From: Paracoccaceae bacterium
GTDB taxonomy: Bacteria > Pseudomonadota > Alphaproteobacteria > Rhodobacterales > Rhodobacteraceae
Direction of reading: 5' to 3'
NCBI GenBank assembly: GCA_018222585.1
Contig: JAAFAB010000002.1
Location: 1-64,000 of the forward strand
DNA length: 64,000 nt
Shown: positions 44,920 to 52,958 of the stretch, piece after piece
Position numbering within the stretch: the stretch's first letter is position 1
Layout: the number at the start of each line of letters is the position of its first letter
Notes under the pieces: model-generated
Told to the model about the DNA's origin: nothing
Database searches by the model: none
What the model saw: only the letters and a program-made list of their open reading frames with translations
Position numbers and translations under genes: made by a program

Positions 44920-45771
44920 TCAGAACCGGTATCCAAGCAGGACCGATGCGGAAGATTGCATCTCTTCCCGAACGATGGGGCTATCCGCAGCATCGCCGAT
45001 GAGGCTCCCTACCTCGATCTCGCCGCGCAGAATCCAGTTTTCCCGGATCACATAGGTGGCCGATAGCCCCAGATCGACGCGCTTGAACCCGGATTCGGCC
45101 TCGTACTGCGCCAGTCCGGAAGCCGCTGACTGGGCTGCAGTCACCCCGAAATAGTTTTGCATGTGGTCTTCATCAGCCCAGTTGGCTGACAGGTTCGCGG
45201 CGAGCAGGACATTACCGACCTTGCGCGTGTACTGGGCCCCGAGCCGCCCGACCATGCCATCACTGTCACCGAGCGTTCTGTCGAAGTTCATGTACAGGTC
45301 CAATGGTCCAAGGGCATAGCCGATGCCGAGCCCGAGGGTCGCGCCGCCGTCAACATCTCCCAGACCGGCCAAATAATCGGAGTCGTCTTCCTCGCGCCCG
45401 GGGTCGTACCCGATCTGCGTGCTCAGGCTGAGAGGCCCGGTCGTCAGGAGGTCAACATTCAGACCGCCAAGGTCGAATGTTACCCGATCTCCGTAGCTGA
45501 TCGAGAAGAACGGCAGCGCGGTGGTCTCGAAATCTTCCGCGCCCTCGAACTCTGGTGCCACTCTCGCGCCAATGCCCAGGACGAACTCCCAGTTGCTTCT
45601 ACCGCCGCCACTGCCAATCACGGGGTCCTGAACCGGTGCATCGAATGTCCCGTAGCTCAGTTCGGCGTCCTGTCCGTGTGCGCGGCTTGCCGACAGCAGA
45701 AAGGGGGTAAGCAGCGCCACGAGTGCGAGGGGTGCGAGCGGTACGCGATCTGAACTTGTGTGGGTGGTCAT
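44920..45771 (-). CDS. MipA/OmpV family outer-membrane protein
   Basis: About 283 residues from the ATG at 45771, after AGGAGAG. It has a signal peptide (LAPLALVALLTPFLLSASRA, cut near AHG) and a 12-strand-type barrel with alternating patterns (WEFVLGIGARVAPEFEGAED; ASVLLGYRF at the end). MipA/OmpV proteins are outer-membrane scaffolds or porins. It is the first gene of the operon with the adaptor, pump, regulator and kinase. A terminal Phe fits outer-membrane insertion. Confidence 0.9.
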   Translation of the reverse strand: MTTHTSSDRVPLAPLALVALLTPFLLSASRAHGQDAELSYGTFDAPVQDPVIGSGGGRSNWEFVLGIGARVAPEFEGAEDFETTALPFFSISYGDRVTFDLGGLNVDLLTTGPLSLSTQIGYDPGREEDDSDYLAGLGDVDGGATLGLGIGYALGPLDLYMNFDRTLGDSDGMVGRLGAQYTRKVGNVLLAANLSANWADEDHMQNYFGVTAAQSAASGLAQYEAESGFKRVDLGLSATYVIRENWILRGEIEVGSLIGDAADSPIVREEMQSSASVLLGYRF

Positions 45772-46192
45772 GGGTGGGAGCTCTCCTGGAAGCGTTGGGT
45801 GTAACCATCCGCCGCACATTGCCTCGGGCGATGTTTCACAGGGTTTGGAAATGTTTAGAAATGTTGCGCCGCGCAGACTGGCAGGTCTCGGCAATCAGAA
45901 TTGTCTTTCTGGGTCTGTCTCGACTGCGCAGGGGCCGATGTCGGCACATTGTCGCGCCGGCGGAACGCAATGGTTGTAAACACCTTAAGTCGCTGCTCTC
46001 AGAACCTGCGGCTTCGGTTGTTTCCGGTATCAGGGGCGCAGGCGAGTGGCATGCCCGCAGGCACGGCGGTCCCAAGCCGCTTGCCTGGCGCAAAGCCTTC
46101 CGGAAATGATCAGGAAAAGCTGGGGATCTGGGCTGTCGAGATCCCCGGCAGCCATATCGGTGCATCACCTGTCCTGTCCGGACATCTGTGTA
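45772..46192. promoter_or_regulatory. promoter region of the mipA-RND operon
   Basis: About 420 bases between the mipA start and the IS5 copy. The part near mipA contains the phased repeats; the remainder (45870-46190) shows no ribosome site with a recognisable protein and probably is a remnant displaced by the insertion sequence. Confidence 0.5.
45831..45870. promoter_or_regulatory. four 10-bp phased repeats, probable OmpR-type operator
   Basis: ATGTTTCACA, GGGTTTGGAA, ATGTTTAGAA and ATGTTGCGCC follow one another without gaps. OmpR-type dimers bind direct repeats spaced by about one helical turn, so this is a good candidate site for the regulator of the same operon. It lies 60-100 bases upstream of the mipA start. 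Confidence 0.6.
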
Positions 46193-47022
46193 GGGTCAGG
46201 ATTCATAACCAATAGATGACGATAGCGGCGAGGTTGATGGCCGAGAGGAATACCTTGGGACAGCGGTCATAGTGGGTTGCCACGCGCCTCCAGCCCTTGA
46301 GCCTTCCGAGCATGATCTCGATGCGGTTGCGCCGCTTTTATCGGGGCTTGTCGTATTTGACCGGGGTCTTTCGCTGCCTTCGCTCCGGGATGCAGCCGCG
46401 TATCCCTTTGTCTTGCAACGCTTCCCTGAACCAGTCGGCGTCATAGCCGCGACCCCGAGCAACCATTTGACGTTTTGCAGGCCGCTGAGTAGAGCCCGTG
46501 CGCCAATGTAGTCGCTCACCTGTCCGGCGGTGACGAACAGGCCGATCGGTCTTCCCTGGCTGTCGCAGACGGCATGCAGCTTGGTGTTCATGCCACCCTT
46601 GGTTCGGCCGGTCAGGCGACCGCGCCCTCTTTTCTCGCGGCCATGCTGGTCGCCGTTCGATGGGCCTTCAGATATGTCGCGTCGATCATCACGGTCTTCT
46701 TTTCGCCGTGCTCGACGGCTAGGCCCACCATCATCCGCGCGAAGATCCCTTTCTCGCTCCAGCGATTCCAGCGGCTGTAGAGCGTCATGTCCGGCCATAG
46801 GCATCCGGGGCATCTCGCCACCTTAACCCATTGCGATTGATGAAGGTAATCCCGCTCACAACCCGCTTGAAATCGACCCGAGGTCGACCATGCGACTTCG
46901 GAAAGAAGGGTTTAAGACGCACCATCTGCGCGTCGTTCAGCCAGAAAAGATCGCTCGTGTTACCGCTCCGTTTTCGGAGCCCTGACTCACGCAGTGCGGC
47001 GGAAATGAATGCATCCTGACCC
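46193..47022 (-). mobile_element. IS5-family insertion sequence, copy B, with degraded transposase
   Basis: 830 bases with matched ends GGGTCAGGAT (46193-46202) and ATCCTGACCC (47013-47022), flanked by TA on both sides as a target duplication. The transposase on the minus strand reads through MNDAQMVRPEPFF, IDATYLKAHRTATSMAARK and LTGRTKGGMNTKLHAVCDSQ, then TAGQVSDYIGARALLSG. Lesions are a frame change near YGRT/HMTLY (which could be a programmed shift in this IS group), another after LLG, and a stop codon in the RYKRRNRIEIM block. It is inactive unless the shifts are natural. Confidence 0.85.
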
Positions 47023-47035
47023 TAGGTCTGACACC

Positions 47036-47264
47036 AAGGAACAATCCCAGCGGCGGCAAGGAAGGGCTGGGCACGATTACGAAGATGGGGGATCAGTACC
47101 TCCGAGAGCTTCTCGTGGTCGGTATGACTTCCCGCGCCATCCAGGTGAAGGTCCGACAGGACAAGGGGGACCTGTGGCTGAGTCAACTGCCGGAGAGAAA
47201 GCCGTTCCGACTGTCACGCATCGCCATGGTCAACAAGGCGGCCAGTATCATATGGTCGTCCTGA
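47036..47264 (+). mobile_element. IS110-family transposase C-terminal fragment
   Basis: Encodes NPSGGKEGLGTITKMGDQYL, LRELLVVGMTS and then a lysine-arginine-rich tail with NKAASIIWSS before TGA. This is the end of an IS110/IS902-type transposase. The N-terminal DEDD domain is missing. The following 47265-47510 looks like IS110-type non-coding tail, without a gene. Confidence 0.75.
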
Positions 47265-47537
47265 CACAGGGGGAGGCCTAGACGCCAAAACCTGCCTGAT
47301 GCGGCAAGCACTGCACAGAAAATAGCAAGACCGGCGAGATGATGGAGACACCCACAGCCGTCATCCCGGGAGACCCCGCCGAATGTCCGGGGCGTAATAG
47401 CCCGCAAAGCCGACAGGGATCCGGGACGCGGAAGCCATCAGGGCCAGCGGCCGAAACGCCGAGCAATCAGGCTCGACACACGACCGCTTCTGAATGGGTA
47501 TAATAAGATCTTTCCCGCTTGCTATGCAGTTCGCGAC

Positions 47538-47580
47538 GGTCCTACCTCAAACCGTCCGGGGAACGGTTTGAGGTAGGACC
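47538..47580. repeat. 18-bp perfect inverted repeat
   Basis: GGTCCTACCTCAAACCGT (47538-47555) pairs with ACGGTTTGAGGTAGGACC (47563-47580) around a seven-base loop. It lies 37 bases left of the island-2 arm sites. There is no T-run. It could be a dyad for protein binding, a transcription stop or an IS end remnant. Confidence 0.8.
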
Positions 47581-47616
47581 GGGCGGAGCCTCTATCTAGG
47601 CAAGTATGTTTGATCT

Positions 47617-47637
47617 TGCTACACATATTGCTACACA
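47617..47637 (+). repeat. TGCTACACA arm-site pair, island 2 right
   Basis: TGCTACACA at 47617-47625 and 47629-47637, 12-bp period, about 70 bases left of the last att core. Confidence 0.75.
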
Positions 47638-47708
47638 AAATGAAACACATGGACAGGACATCGCTCTGCAATATATAGGAAATATCATTTGGAGCTAGGC
47701 GCTTGGCG

Positions 47709-47724
47709 CCCTTCGTCTCCGCCA
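47709..47724 (+). other. attR core of the island pair
   Basis: The last 16 bases of the tRNA-Ser gene (CCCTTCGTCTCCGCCA) again, without the T-loop part found at 36632. It marks the right end of island 2. Confidence 0.85.
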
Positions 47725-47750
47725 TCATACATCTGTAGTGGTTTTGATTG

Positions 47751-47776
47751 GGTCGCCTTTGGCGACCTTTTTCTTT
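47751..47776 (+). terminator. rho-independent terminator, probably native to tRNA-Ser
   Basis: GGTCGCC (47751-47757), TTT, GGCGACC (47761-47767), then TTTTTCTTTT. It lies 26 bases after the last att core. Before island insertion this would have been 26 bases after the tRNA-Ser CCA end. Confidence 0.8.
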
Positions 47777-47861
47777 TCATGTCAGGCTCTTGGTGGGGTT
47801 AGGATGTTTTCTCTGGTTTCTTTCGATTTGGCCTGTGTGCTTTCGTTGGGTGCTACAAATC

Positions 47862-48370
47862 ATGGCCCTGCTGACCGGAAAGCTCACGAAGAAGCTGGTT
47901 GAGAACCCCGGCCCCGGTCGCCACGGGGATGGGAATGGCCTCTACCTTGTGGTTGATCCTTCTGGGGCACGGCGCTGGATCGTTCGAGCCACGGTGAAAG
48001 GGCAGCGGAACCGCAAGGGCGCGCCGCTCAGGCCTGACTTCGGTCTCGGGGCGCCGAGCTGGTCACGCTGCACCATGCACGCGCGCGGGCGCTGGAATAT
48101 CGCCGCATGGCCCGGCAGGGCCTGAATCTGCGTTTCAATGTGCAACGGGAGGTGCCGACCTTCGAAGAGGTGGCGCAGCAGGTTCACATTGATCGCATGC
48201 CCACCTGGAAGAATGCCAAGCACGGACAACAACGGATCAACACCTTGCGCGGCTATGACTTCCCGAAGATCGGGGGAATGCCGGTCGACAGTATGGGCCG
48301 GCCCGAGGTCCTGATGGGCCTCTCTCCGATCTGGACCGAGACGCACGAGACGGCACGTCGCCTGTCCTGA
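47862..48370 (+). pseudogene. truncated, frameshifted P4-type integrase
   Basis: The N-terminal arm domain (DUF4102-type) starts MALLTGKLTKKLVENPGPGR and continues with GNGLYLVVDPSGARRWIVRA. Near 48030 the frame shifts, and the second frame has RALEYRRMARQGLNLRF and VPTFEEVAQQVHIDRM, then ends at a stop without the catalytic domain. It is unlike the two DUF6538-type integrases and shows that a third element once used this locus. TGCTACAAA just before the ATG is a diverged form of the arm motif. Confidence 0.85.
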
Positions 48371-48441
48371 TCTGCACCAGAGCGCCAAAGCCGAGGGGGG
48401 AGCCTCAGCAACAGGTGTCTCCCCCCCCCAAGCGCCCTGTC

Positions 48442-49548
48442 CTAGCGCTTTGGTGCCAGGGCGACCCGCATGTCGCGAGCATGGCGGGAGAGCGCGAGAT
48501 AGCGATAGAGCCCGTGGACGAACTTGCCGTAGGGCATGCTCAGGAAGAAGGTGAGCACCGCACCCAGATGCAGAGCCAGCAGGGGGCCAAGCAGGGCCGT
48601 CTCGCCCAGAACCCTCAGGGCAAGGCCGCTCGCACCGGTGATCAGCAGCATCAGGATGAAGCCGACCTCCATACCGCGGAAGCCGACGGCGCCCAGCTCC
48701 TGCATGCGGGCCCGCTTCGCGCTCAGCAACCCCAGGGGGCCGATGACAAGGCCGATGCCGCCGGCGATCCCCAGAAGCGCCGGGCCGCTGTGCCATGTGT
48801 AGGGCGCTTCCCAGCCGAAGACGTAATGGTAGACGGTCGCCAGTGAGGTCGCCCCGAGGCAGAGCAGAAAGCCATAAAAGGTGAAGTGGTGCCAGAGCCG
48901 CCGTCGGTCGGTGGGCTGATCGTCCTCGTTGAAGCACCCCATTCCGCCACCGTCGAGATAGCGCAGGCGCGCGGCATCAAGGGTTGCCTGTGTGTGATCT
49001 CTGAGCTCCGTCTGCGGGGTGCCGGTGTCGCGCCAGAAGGCCCGGGCGCCCATGAACACGGCAAGCAGCATCCACAGGAACGCAGCGCCGAAGAGGGCGA
49101 CCATCGCCTCATGCGGCAACAAGGCGTAGAATCTGGCATCGTCCAGATGCGCCGTCAGCAGCGCCCCGGGCTCGTTTGCGGCCACGAAGCCCAGGATGAA
49201 CAGCGCGGTGACCAGCGTCATGCCGATGGCAAGCGCCGTGCCGTGGCGGGCGAAGAGCGGTCTGGCAGCCTTTGGCCAGGCATAGTGGGCGTAGCTTTCG
49301 GCGCGGACCTGCGCCAGCGTGCCGGGCACGTTGACCGCGAATTCATGCGGCGGGGTGAACTGGCAGTCATGGTAGCAGGCGCCGCAGTTGTGGCACAGGT
49401 TGGCGAGGTGGTTCAGGTCGCCGTCGCTGAAGGATCGCTTCAGCTCCATCGCCGGAAAGACGGCGCAAAGGCCCTCGCAGTAGCGGCAGGAATTGCAGAC
49501 CGTCATCAGTCGGTCGGCCTCGGTCAGGGCGGGCGTGCTATGAGACAT
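48442..49548 (-). CDS. tcuB: tricarballylate utilisation 4Fe-4S protein TcuB
   Basis: A 368-residue membrane iron-sulfur protein. Two cysteine clusters of the form CxxCxxCxxxC (CNSCRYCEGLC near residues 18-28 and CHNCGACYHDC near 52-62) bind [4Fe-4S] centres; these precede six or more hydrophobic helices. In the known tricarballylate pathway TcuB re-oxidises the FADH2 of TcuA and passes electrons to the quinone pool. The gene overlaps tcuA by 11 bases. TcuC (transporter) and TcuR (LysR regulator) are not in the window. Confidence 0.93.
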   Translation of the reverse strand: MSHSTPALTEADRLMTVCNSCRYCEGLCAVFPAMELKRSFSDGDLNHLANLCHNCGACYHDCQFTPPHEFAVNVPGTLAQVRAESYAHYAWPKAARPLFARHGTALAIGMTLVTALFILGFVAANEPGALLTAHLDDARFYALLPHEAMVALFGAAFLWMLLAVFMGARAFWRDTGTPQTELRDHTQATLDAARLRYLDGGGMGCFNEDDQPTDRRRLWHHFTFYGFLLCLGATSLATVYHYVFGWEAPYTWHSGPALLGIAGGIGLVIGPLGLLSAKRARMQELGAVGFRGMEVGFILMLLITGASGLALRVLGETALLGPLLALHLGAVLTFFLSMPYGKFVHGLYRYLALSRHARDMRVALAPKR

Positions 49549-50926
49549 GGGCGGCGGCTCCTTGTCCGGCCAGACGTCCGAAGACGGCTCCGATGGTCAT
49601 GCCGATGCCGGCGGCATAGCCCTGGCCCAGCACGTTGCCGGCCATGATCTCTCCGGCGGCGAACATGTTCTCGGCCGGTTGGCCATCCTGCATCACCATG
49701 CGGGCGCGGTCATCGACGCGGACCCCGAGGTAGGTGAAGGTGATCCCGGGCCGCACCGGGTAGGCGTAGAACGGTGCGGTCTCGATGCGCTGCGCCCAGT
49801 TGCTCTTTTCGGGCGTCAGCCCTTCGGTGCGGTTGCCGTCGGGCTCGACGTGATTGAAGGGGCGGCCGCCAACGACAGAGGCATTGAAGGTCTCGACGGT
49901 CTCGACCAGTTGCGCGGGATCGAGCGAGAGCTTCTCCGCAAGCTCGGCGATGCTGCCGGCCTCGATCGGCGGAAAGAGGGAGGGCATGAATTTCTCCAGG
50001 TTGGGGGCGTCGAAGAGGATCCAGGCAATCTGGTCAGGCTGATCGGCCACCAGGCGTCCCCAGATGGCGTAGCGCTTCGGCCAGATGTCCTCGCCTTCGT
50101 CGTAGAAACGCTTGGCGTGCTTGTTGACCACGATGCCGAAGACCACGCAGTCGAGCCGGGTAATGATGCCGCCGTCGAACTGTGGTGCCCGGGCGTCGAT
50201 GGCCACGGCGTGACACTGGGTGGCGTCGCCGATCTGCCGGACACCACTGTCGATCAGCGCACGGGTCAGGCTGCCCTTGTTGTAGGGCGTACCCCGGATC
50301 AGGAAGTTTTCCGCCCGGTCCCCCCAGCCCTGTTTCAGCCAGTCGATATCCGCCTGAAAGCCCCCGCTTGCGGCGACCAGGCTGCGGGCCTCGATCCGGG
50401 TCGGGCCCGCAGGGGTCGTCACGGTCGCGGCGCGGAAGCTGGGGCCGTCGATCTCGACCTCGGTCACCTCGTGCTCGTAGCGGATTTCGACGCCCAGCCC
50501 CTCGGCGGTGCGGTAGAGCGCGTTCAGCATCGAACGCCCGCCGCCGAGGAAGAAAGAGTTGGTTCGCCCGAGGCTGAGGGTGCCGCCCAAGGAGGGCTGG
50601 AAGCGCACGCCCTGTTGCTGGATCCAGTCCAGCATCTCGTAGGACCGGTCGATCATCATGCGCGACAGGGCCTCGTCGGTATTGCCCGAGGTGACCCGCA
50701 GCAGGTCTTCCATGAACTCGTCGCCGGTATAGGGGCCGGTCAGCGTGCCCGTGGCCGTGTCATGGGCGCAGCGCATGTTGCGCGTGTGCCGGGTGTTGCC
50801 GCCGCGATAGAACTTGGGCGCCTTCTCCAGCACCAGGACGCTGCGCCCGGCGCGGCGGGCAGCGATGGCGGCGCAGAGGGCGGCGTTGCCGCCCCCGGCC
50901 ACGAGGACATCCCAGACCGCCATCAC
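49538..50926 (-). CDS. tcuA: FAD-dependent tricarballylate dehydrogenase TcuA
   Basis: A 462-residue flavoprotein of the fumarate-reductase/succinate-dehydrogenase type. The N-terminal Rossmann motif is VAGGGNAALCAAIAARRAGR, and EKAPKFYRGGNTRHTRNMRC follows. The C-terminal AGEIMAGNVLGQGYAAGIGM closes the FAD domain. TcuA oxidises tricarballylate to cis-aconitate. It starts inside the stop region of the dehydrogenase gene (ATGA) and ends overlapping tcuB. Confidence 0.93.
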   Translation of the reverse strand: MMAVWDVLVAGGGNAALCAAIAARRAGRSVLVLEKAPKFYRGGNTRHTRNMRCAHDTATGTLTGPYTGDEFMEDLLRVTSGNTDEALSRMMIDRSYEMLDWIQQQGVRFQPSLGGTLSLGRTNSFFLGGGRSMLNALYRTAEGLGVEIRYEHEVTEVEIDGPSFRAATVTTPAGPTRIEARSLVAASGGFQADIDWLKQGWGDRAENFLIRGTPYNKGSLTRALIDSGVRQIGDATQCHAVAIDARAPQFDGGIITRLDCVVFGIVVNKHAKRFYDEGEDIWPKRYAIWGRLVADQPDQIAWILFDAPNLEKFMPSLFPPIEAGSIAELAEKLSLDPAQLVETVETFNASVVGGRPFNHVEPDGNRTEGLTPEKSNWAQRIETAPFYAYPVRPGITFTYLGVRVDDRARMVMQDGQPAENMFAAGEIMAGNVLGQGYAAGIGMTIGAVFGRLAGQGAAAHVS

Positions 50927-51822
50927 GCCCGATCCATCACGCGGGCCAGGGCGGGGAAATAGGCATCGCCCAGCCCCGCGGCTTGTGCCTTCTCCATCCG
51001 TGCCCTTGCCAGTTCGGCGCCATGGGCCCGGAACCCGGTCAGGCTGGCCAGTTCAAGCGCGTAGCTGACGTCCTTCAGGGCATAGTCGGTCGGGAAGGCG
51101 CCAGACGGGAAGACATCGGGCAGCATGGCCTTCATGCCATGGTTGCGCAGGGCGAAACTGTCGGCCGAGCCCTTGGCCAGCGTGTCGAACAGCAGGGCGT
51201 CATCGACCCCCGCCGCACGCCCGAGGTTGAGCGCTTCGGACAGGGCGACCACGGTCTCGAACAGCACCATGTTGTTGAGAATCTTCACCACCTGTCCGCA
51301 TCCCACAGGCCCGCAATGGGTGATGTCGGTTGCTGCATGGGCCAGAAGCGGCTGGATGAGCGCGATGTCCTCGTCCGAGCCGCCGACCATGATCGACAGG
51401 GTGCCGTCCTCGGCTGCCTGCCGGGTGCGGGCAACCGGGGCATCGGCAAAGCGCATCCCCTTTTCCTGCAACGCATCGGAGAGGTCCCGCGACAGCCCGA
51501 CCGGCGAGGTGGACATGTCCACCACCAGAAGCCCGGCCCTGCCCGCTGGCAGGATTTCGTCGCGAACGACCTGCTCGACCTGGACGCCGCCGGGCAGCGA
51601 CAGGAACAGGATGTCCACCTCTGCTGCCATCGCGGCCAGGCTCTGCGCCGCGGTGGCACCATGCTCGACCAGGCGGGCAACCGGCGCGGGGGAGAGATCG
51701 AAGACCTGCATCGTCGCGCCGGACTTGAGCAGGATGTTGCGGCAGATCGGTTCGCCCATCACGCCAAGACCGGCAAAGCCGAGGCTCGCGGCCGGGGCGG
51801 AGGAGGTGTTGTTGGGGGTCAT
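50923..51822 (-). CDS. NAD(P)-dependent beta-hydroxyacid dehydrogenase
   Basis: A 299-residue 3-hydroxyisobutyrate-dehydrogenase-like enzyme. The cofactor motif GFAGLGVMGEPICRNIL is at the N-terminus, the substrate motif is ADAPVARTRQAAEDGTLSIM, and the catalytic Lys is in GQVVKILNNM. The family also includes tartronate-semialdehyde reductases. The ATG at 51822 follows a GGAG box and overlaps the upstream lactonase-like gene by four bases. The tail ELARARMEKAQAAGLGDAYF is typical. Substrate unknown, but the operon suggests an acid produced from or leading to a tricarboxylate. Confidence 0.88.
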   Translation of the reverse strand: MTPNNTSSAPAASLGFAGLGVMGEPICRNILLKSGATMQVFDLSPAPVARLVEHGATAAQSLAAMAAEVDILFLSLPGGVQVEQVVRDEILPAGRAGLLVVDMSTSPVGLSRDLSDALQEKGMRFADAPVARTRQAAEDGTLSIMVGGSDEDIALIQPLLAHAATDITHCGPVGCGQVVKILNNMVLFETVVALSEALNLGRAAGVDDALLFDTLAKGSADSFALRNHGMKAMLPDVFPSGAFPTDYALKDVSYALELASLTGFRAHGAELARARMEKAQAAGLGDAYFPALARVMDRA

Positions 51823-52781
51823 GCTTGCTCTCCTTGGGGAACGGGAATGGACAGGATCGAGGTGCCGCAAAGCGACCCGAGGAAGGCGCGCGTCCCGTCC
51901 TGGGAAAAGGCGATTGAGGCGATGTTGCCGAGGCGGCTCCGGCCGGTGTCGTAGAAGTGCTCCCGGCCCATGCGGCCCTCGGCCAGGGCGCTCTCGACCC
52001 GATCGACCAGCTCCGGATCGCAGTCTTCCAGAACCAGCTGCGCCCGACCGTCCGGCGCCACGCGCCACAGCCGGTTCGAGACGATGCAGGTGACCCAGAG
52101 ATGCCCGGCACTGTCGAAGCGGATCCCGTCGGGGAAGTCTCCCCGTCCGAATTGCACCATGGTGCGGCGATTGCTCAGCCCGTCGGGCCCGAGGTCGAAA
52201 CGTGTGATCCGGCGCGAGAAGGTCTCGGAGATGGCAAGCCCGGAGCCATCCGGTGTCAGTCGGCATTCGTTGGCAAAGCAGATGTCATCCGCCAGGATTC
52301 GCGCCGTGCCCTTTTCGACCAGCACGATCAGACCGTCGGCGATCTTGTCTGAATAGGCGTTGAAGCGCGGTTGCTGGATGGTGCTGACGGTGATCCACAT
52401 TCGTCCGGCGTCGTCGGTCATGACGAAGTTCGCCGCTGCGAGCGGAACGCCCTCGGCCTCCATGACTTCGCAGGTCAGGCTCTGGTCCGCTCCGAGGCGC
52501 CAGATGCCGCCGCCCTCTCCGATGTTGGCGATCAGCACGCTGCCGTCAGGCTGCGGCGCGATGCCGTTGGGCACCAGTTCGGCGCCGTTGGCCATCGCAG
52601 GCGTGGGGCCCTGCGTGTCGACCTGACCATCGGGCGAGATCCGGCTGATCCCGCGCGCCCGGTGCGAGACAACCAGGCCACCGTCGCTGGTGACGTGAAT
52701 CGATTCCGGGCGATCCAGCCCCTGGCCGATGCGCGTGACGTCATCGACCGAGAGAAGCGGCGTGCCTGCCGTGTCAGTCAT
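51819..52781 (-). CDS. SMP-30/gluconolactonase family protein
   Basis: A 320-residue six-bladed beta-propeller lactonase. The ATG at 52781 follows GGAG; an ATG at 52796 is possible but less well placed. Family motifs are RPESIHVTSDGGLVVS, NGIAPQPDGSVLIANIG, ANECRLTPDGSGLAISET and FPDGIRFDSAGHLWVT, with the metal-binding Glu, Asn and Asp in the usual places. Family members hydrolyse sugar or hydroxyacid lactones. It is first in the tcu operon. Confidence 0.85.
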   Translation of the reverse strand: MTDTAGTPLLSVDDVTRIGQGLDRPESIHVTSDGGLVVSHRARGISRISPDGQVDTQGPTPAMANGAELVPNGIAPQPDGSVLIANIGEGGGIWRLGADQSLTCEVMEAEGVPLAAANFVMTDDAGRMWITVSTIQQPRFNAYSDKIADGLIVLVEKGTARILADDICFANECRLTPDGSGLAISETFSRRITRFDLGPDGLSNRRTMVQFGRGDFPDGIRFDSAGHLWVTCIVSNRLWRVAPDGRAQLVLEDCDPELVDRVESALAEGRMGREHFYDTGRSRLGNIASIAFSQDGTRAFLGSLCGTSILSIPVPQGEQA

Positions 52782-52958
52782 GTCGGGCGGCTCCATGTAA
52801 ATGGTAGGTGTGTTCTGTTTTGTGAGGGGGTGTGTCGGCATGGGAAGACTTGATCGCCGCAATTATCCGACTTTCTGGAAGATTCATCTTGCAATCTCGA
52901 TCTGTGACTCGCTACTCAATAGACCATTAGTTCTGTTAGGCGCAACAGTGGAGCGGAC
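52782..52958. promoter_or_regulatory. divergent promoter region
   Basis: About 175 AT-richer bases between the minus-strand SMP-30 gene and the plus-strand SCP2 gene, where both operons must start. No regulator gene is adjacent, and I see no clear operator palindrome. Confidence 0.55.

Noticed and set aside
46680-46820. IS5 frame change as an inactivating mutation
   Set aside because: Both IS copies have a frame change at the same place, and this IS group can use programmed shifting, so it is not counted alone as decay; the later stop codon in copy B is.
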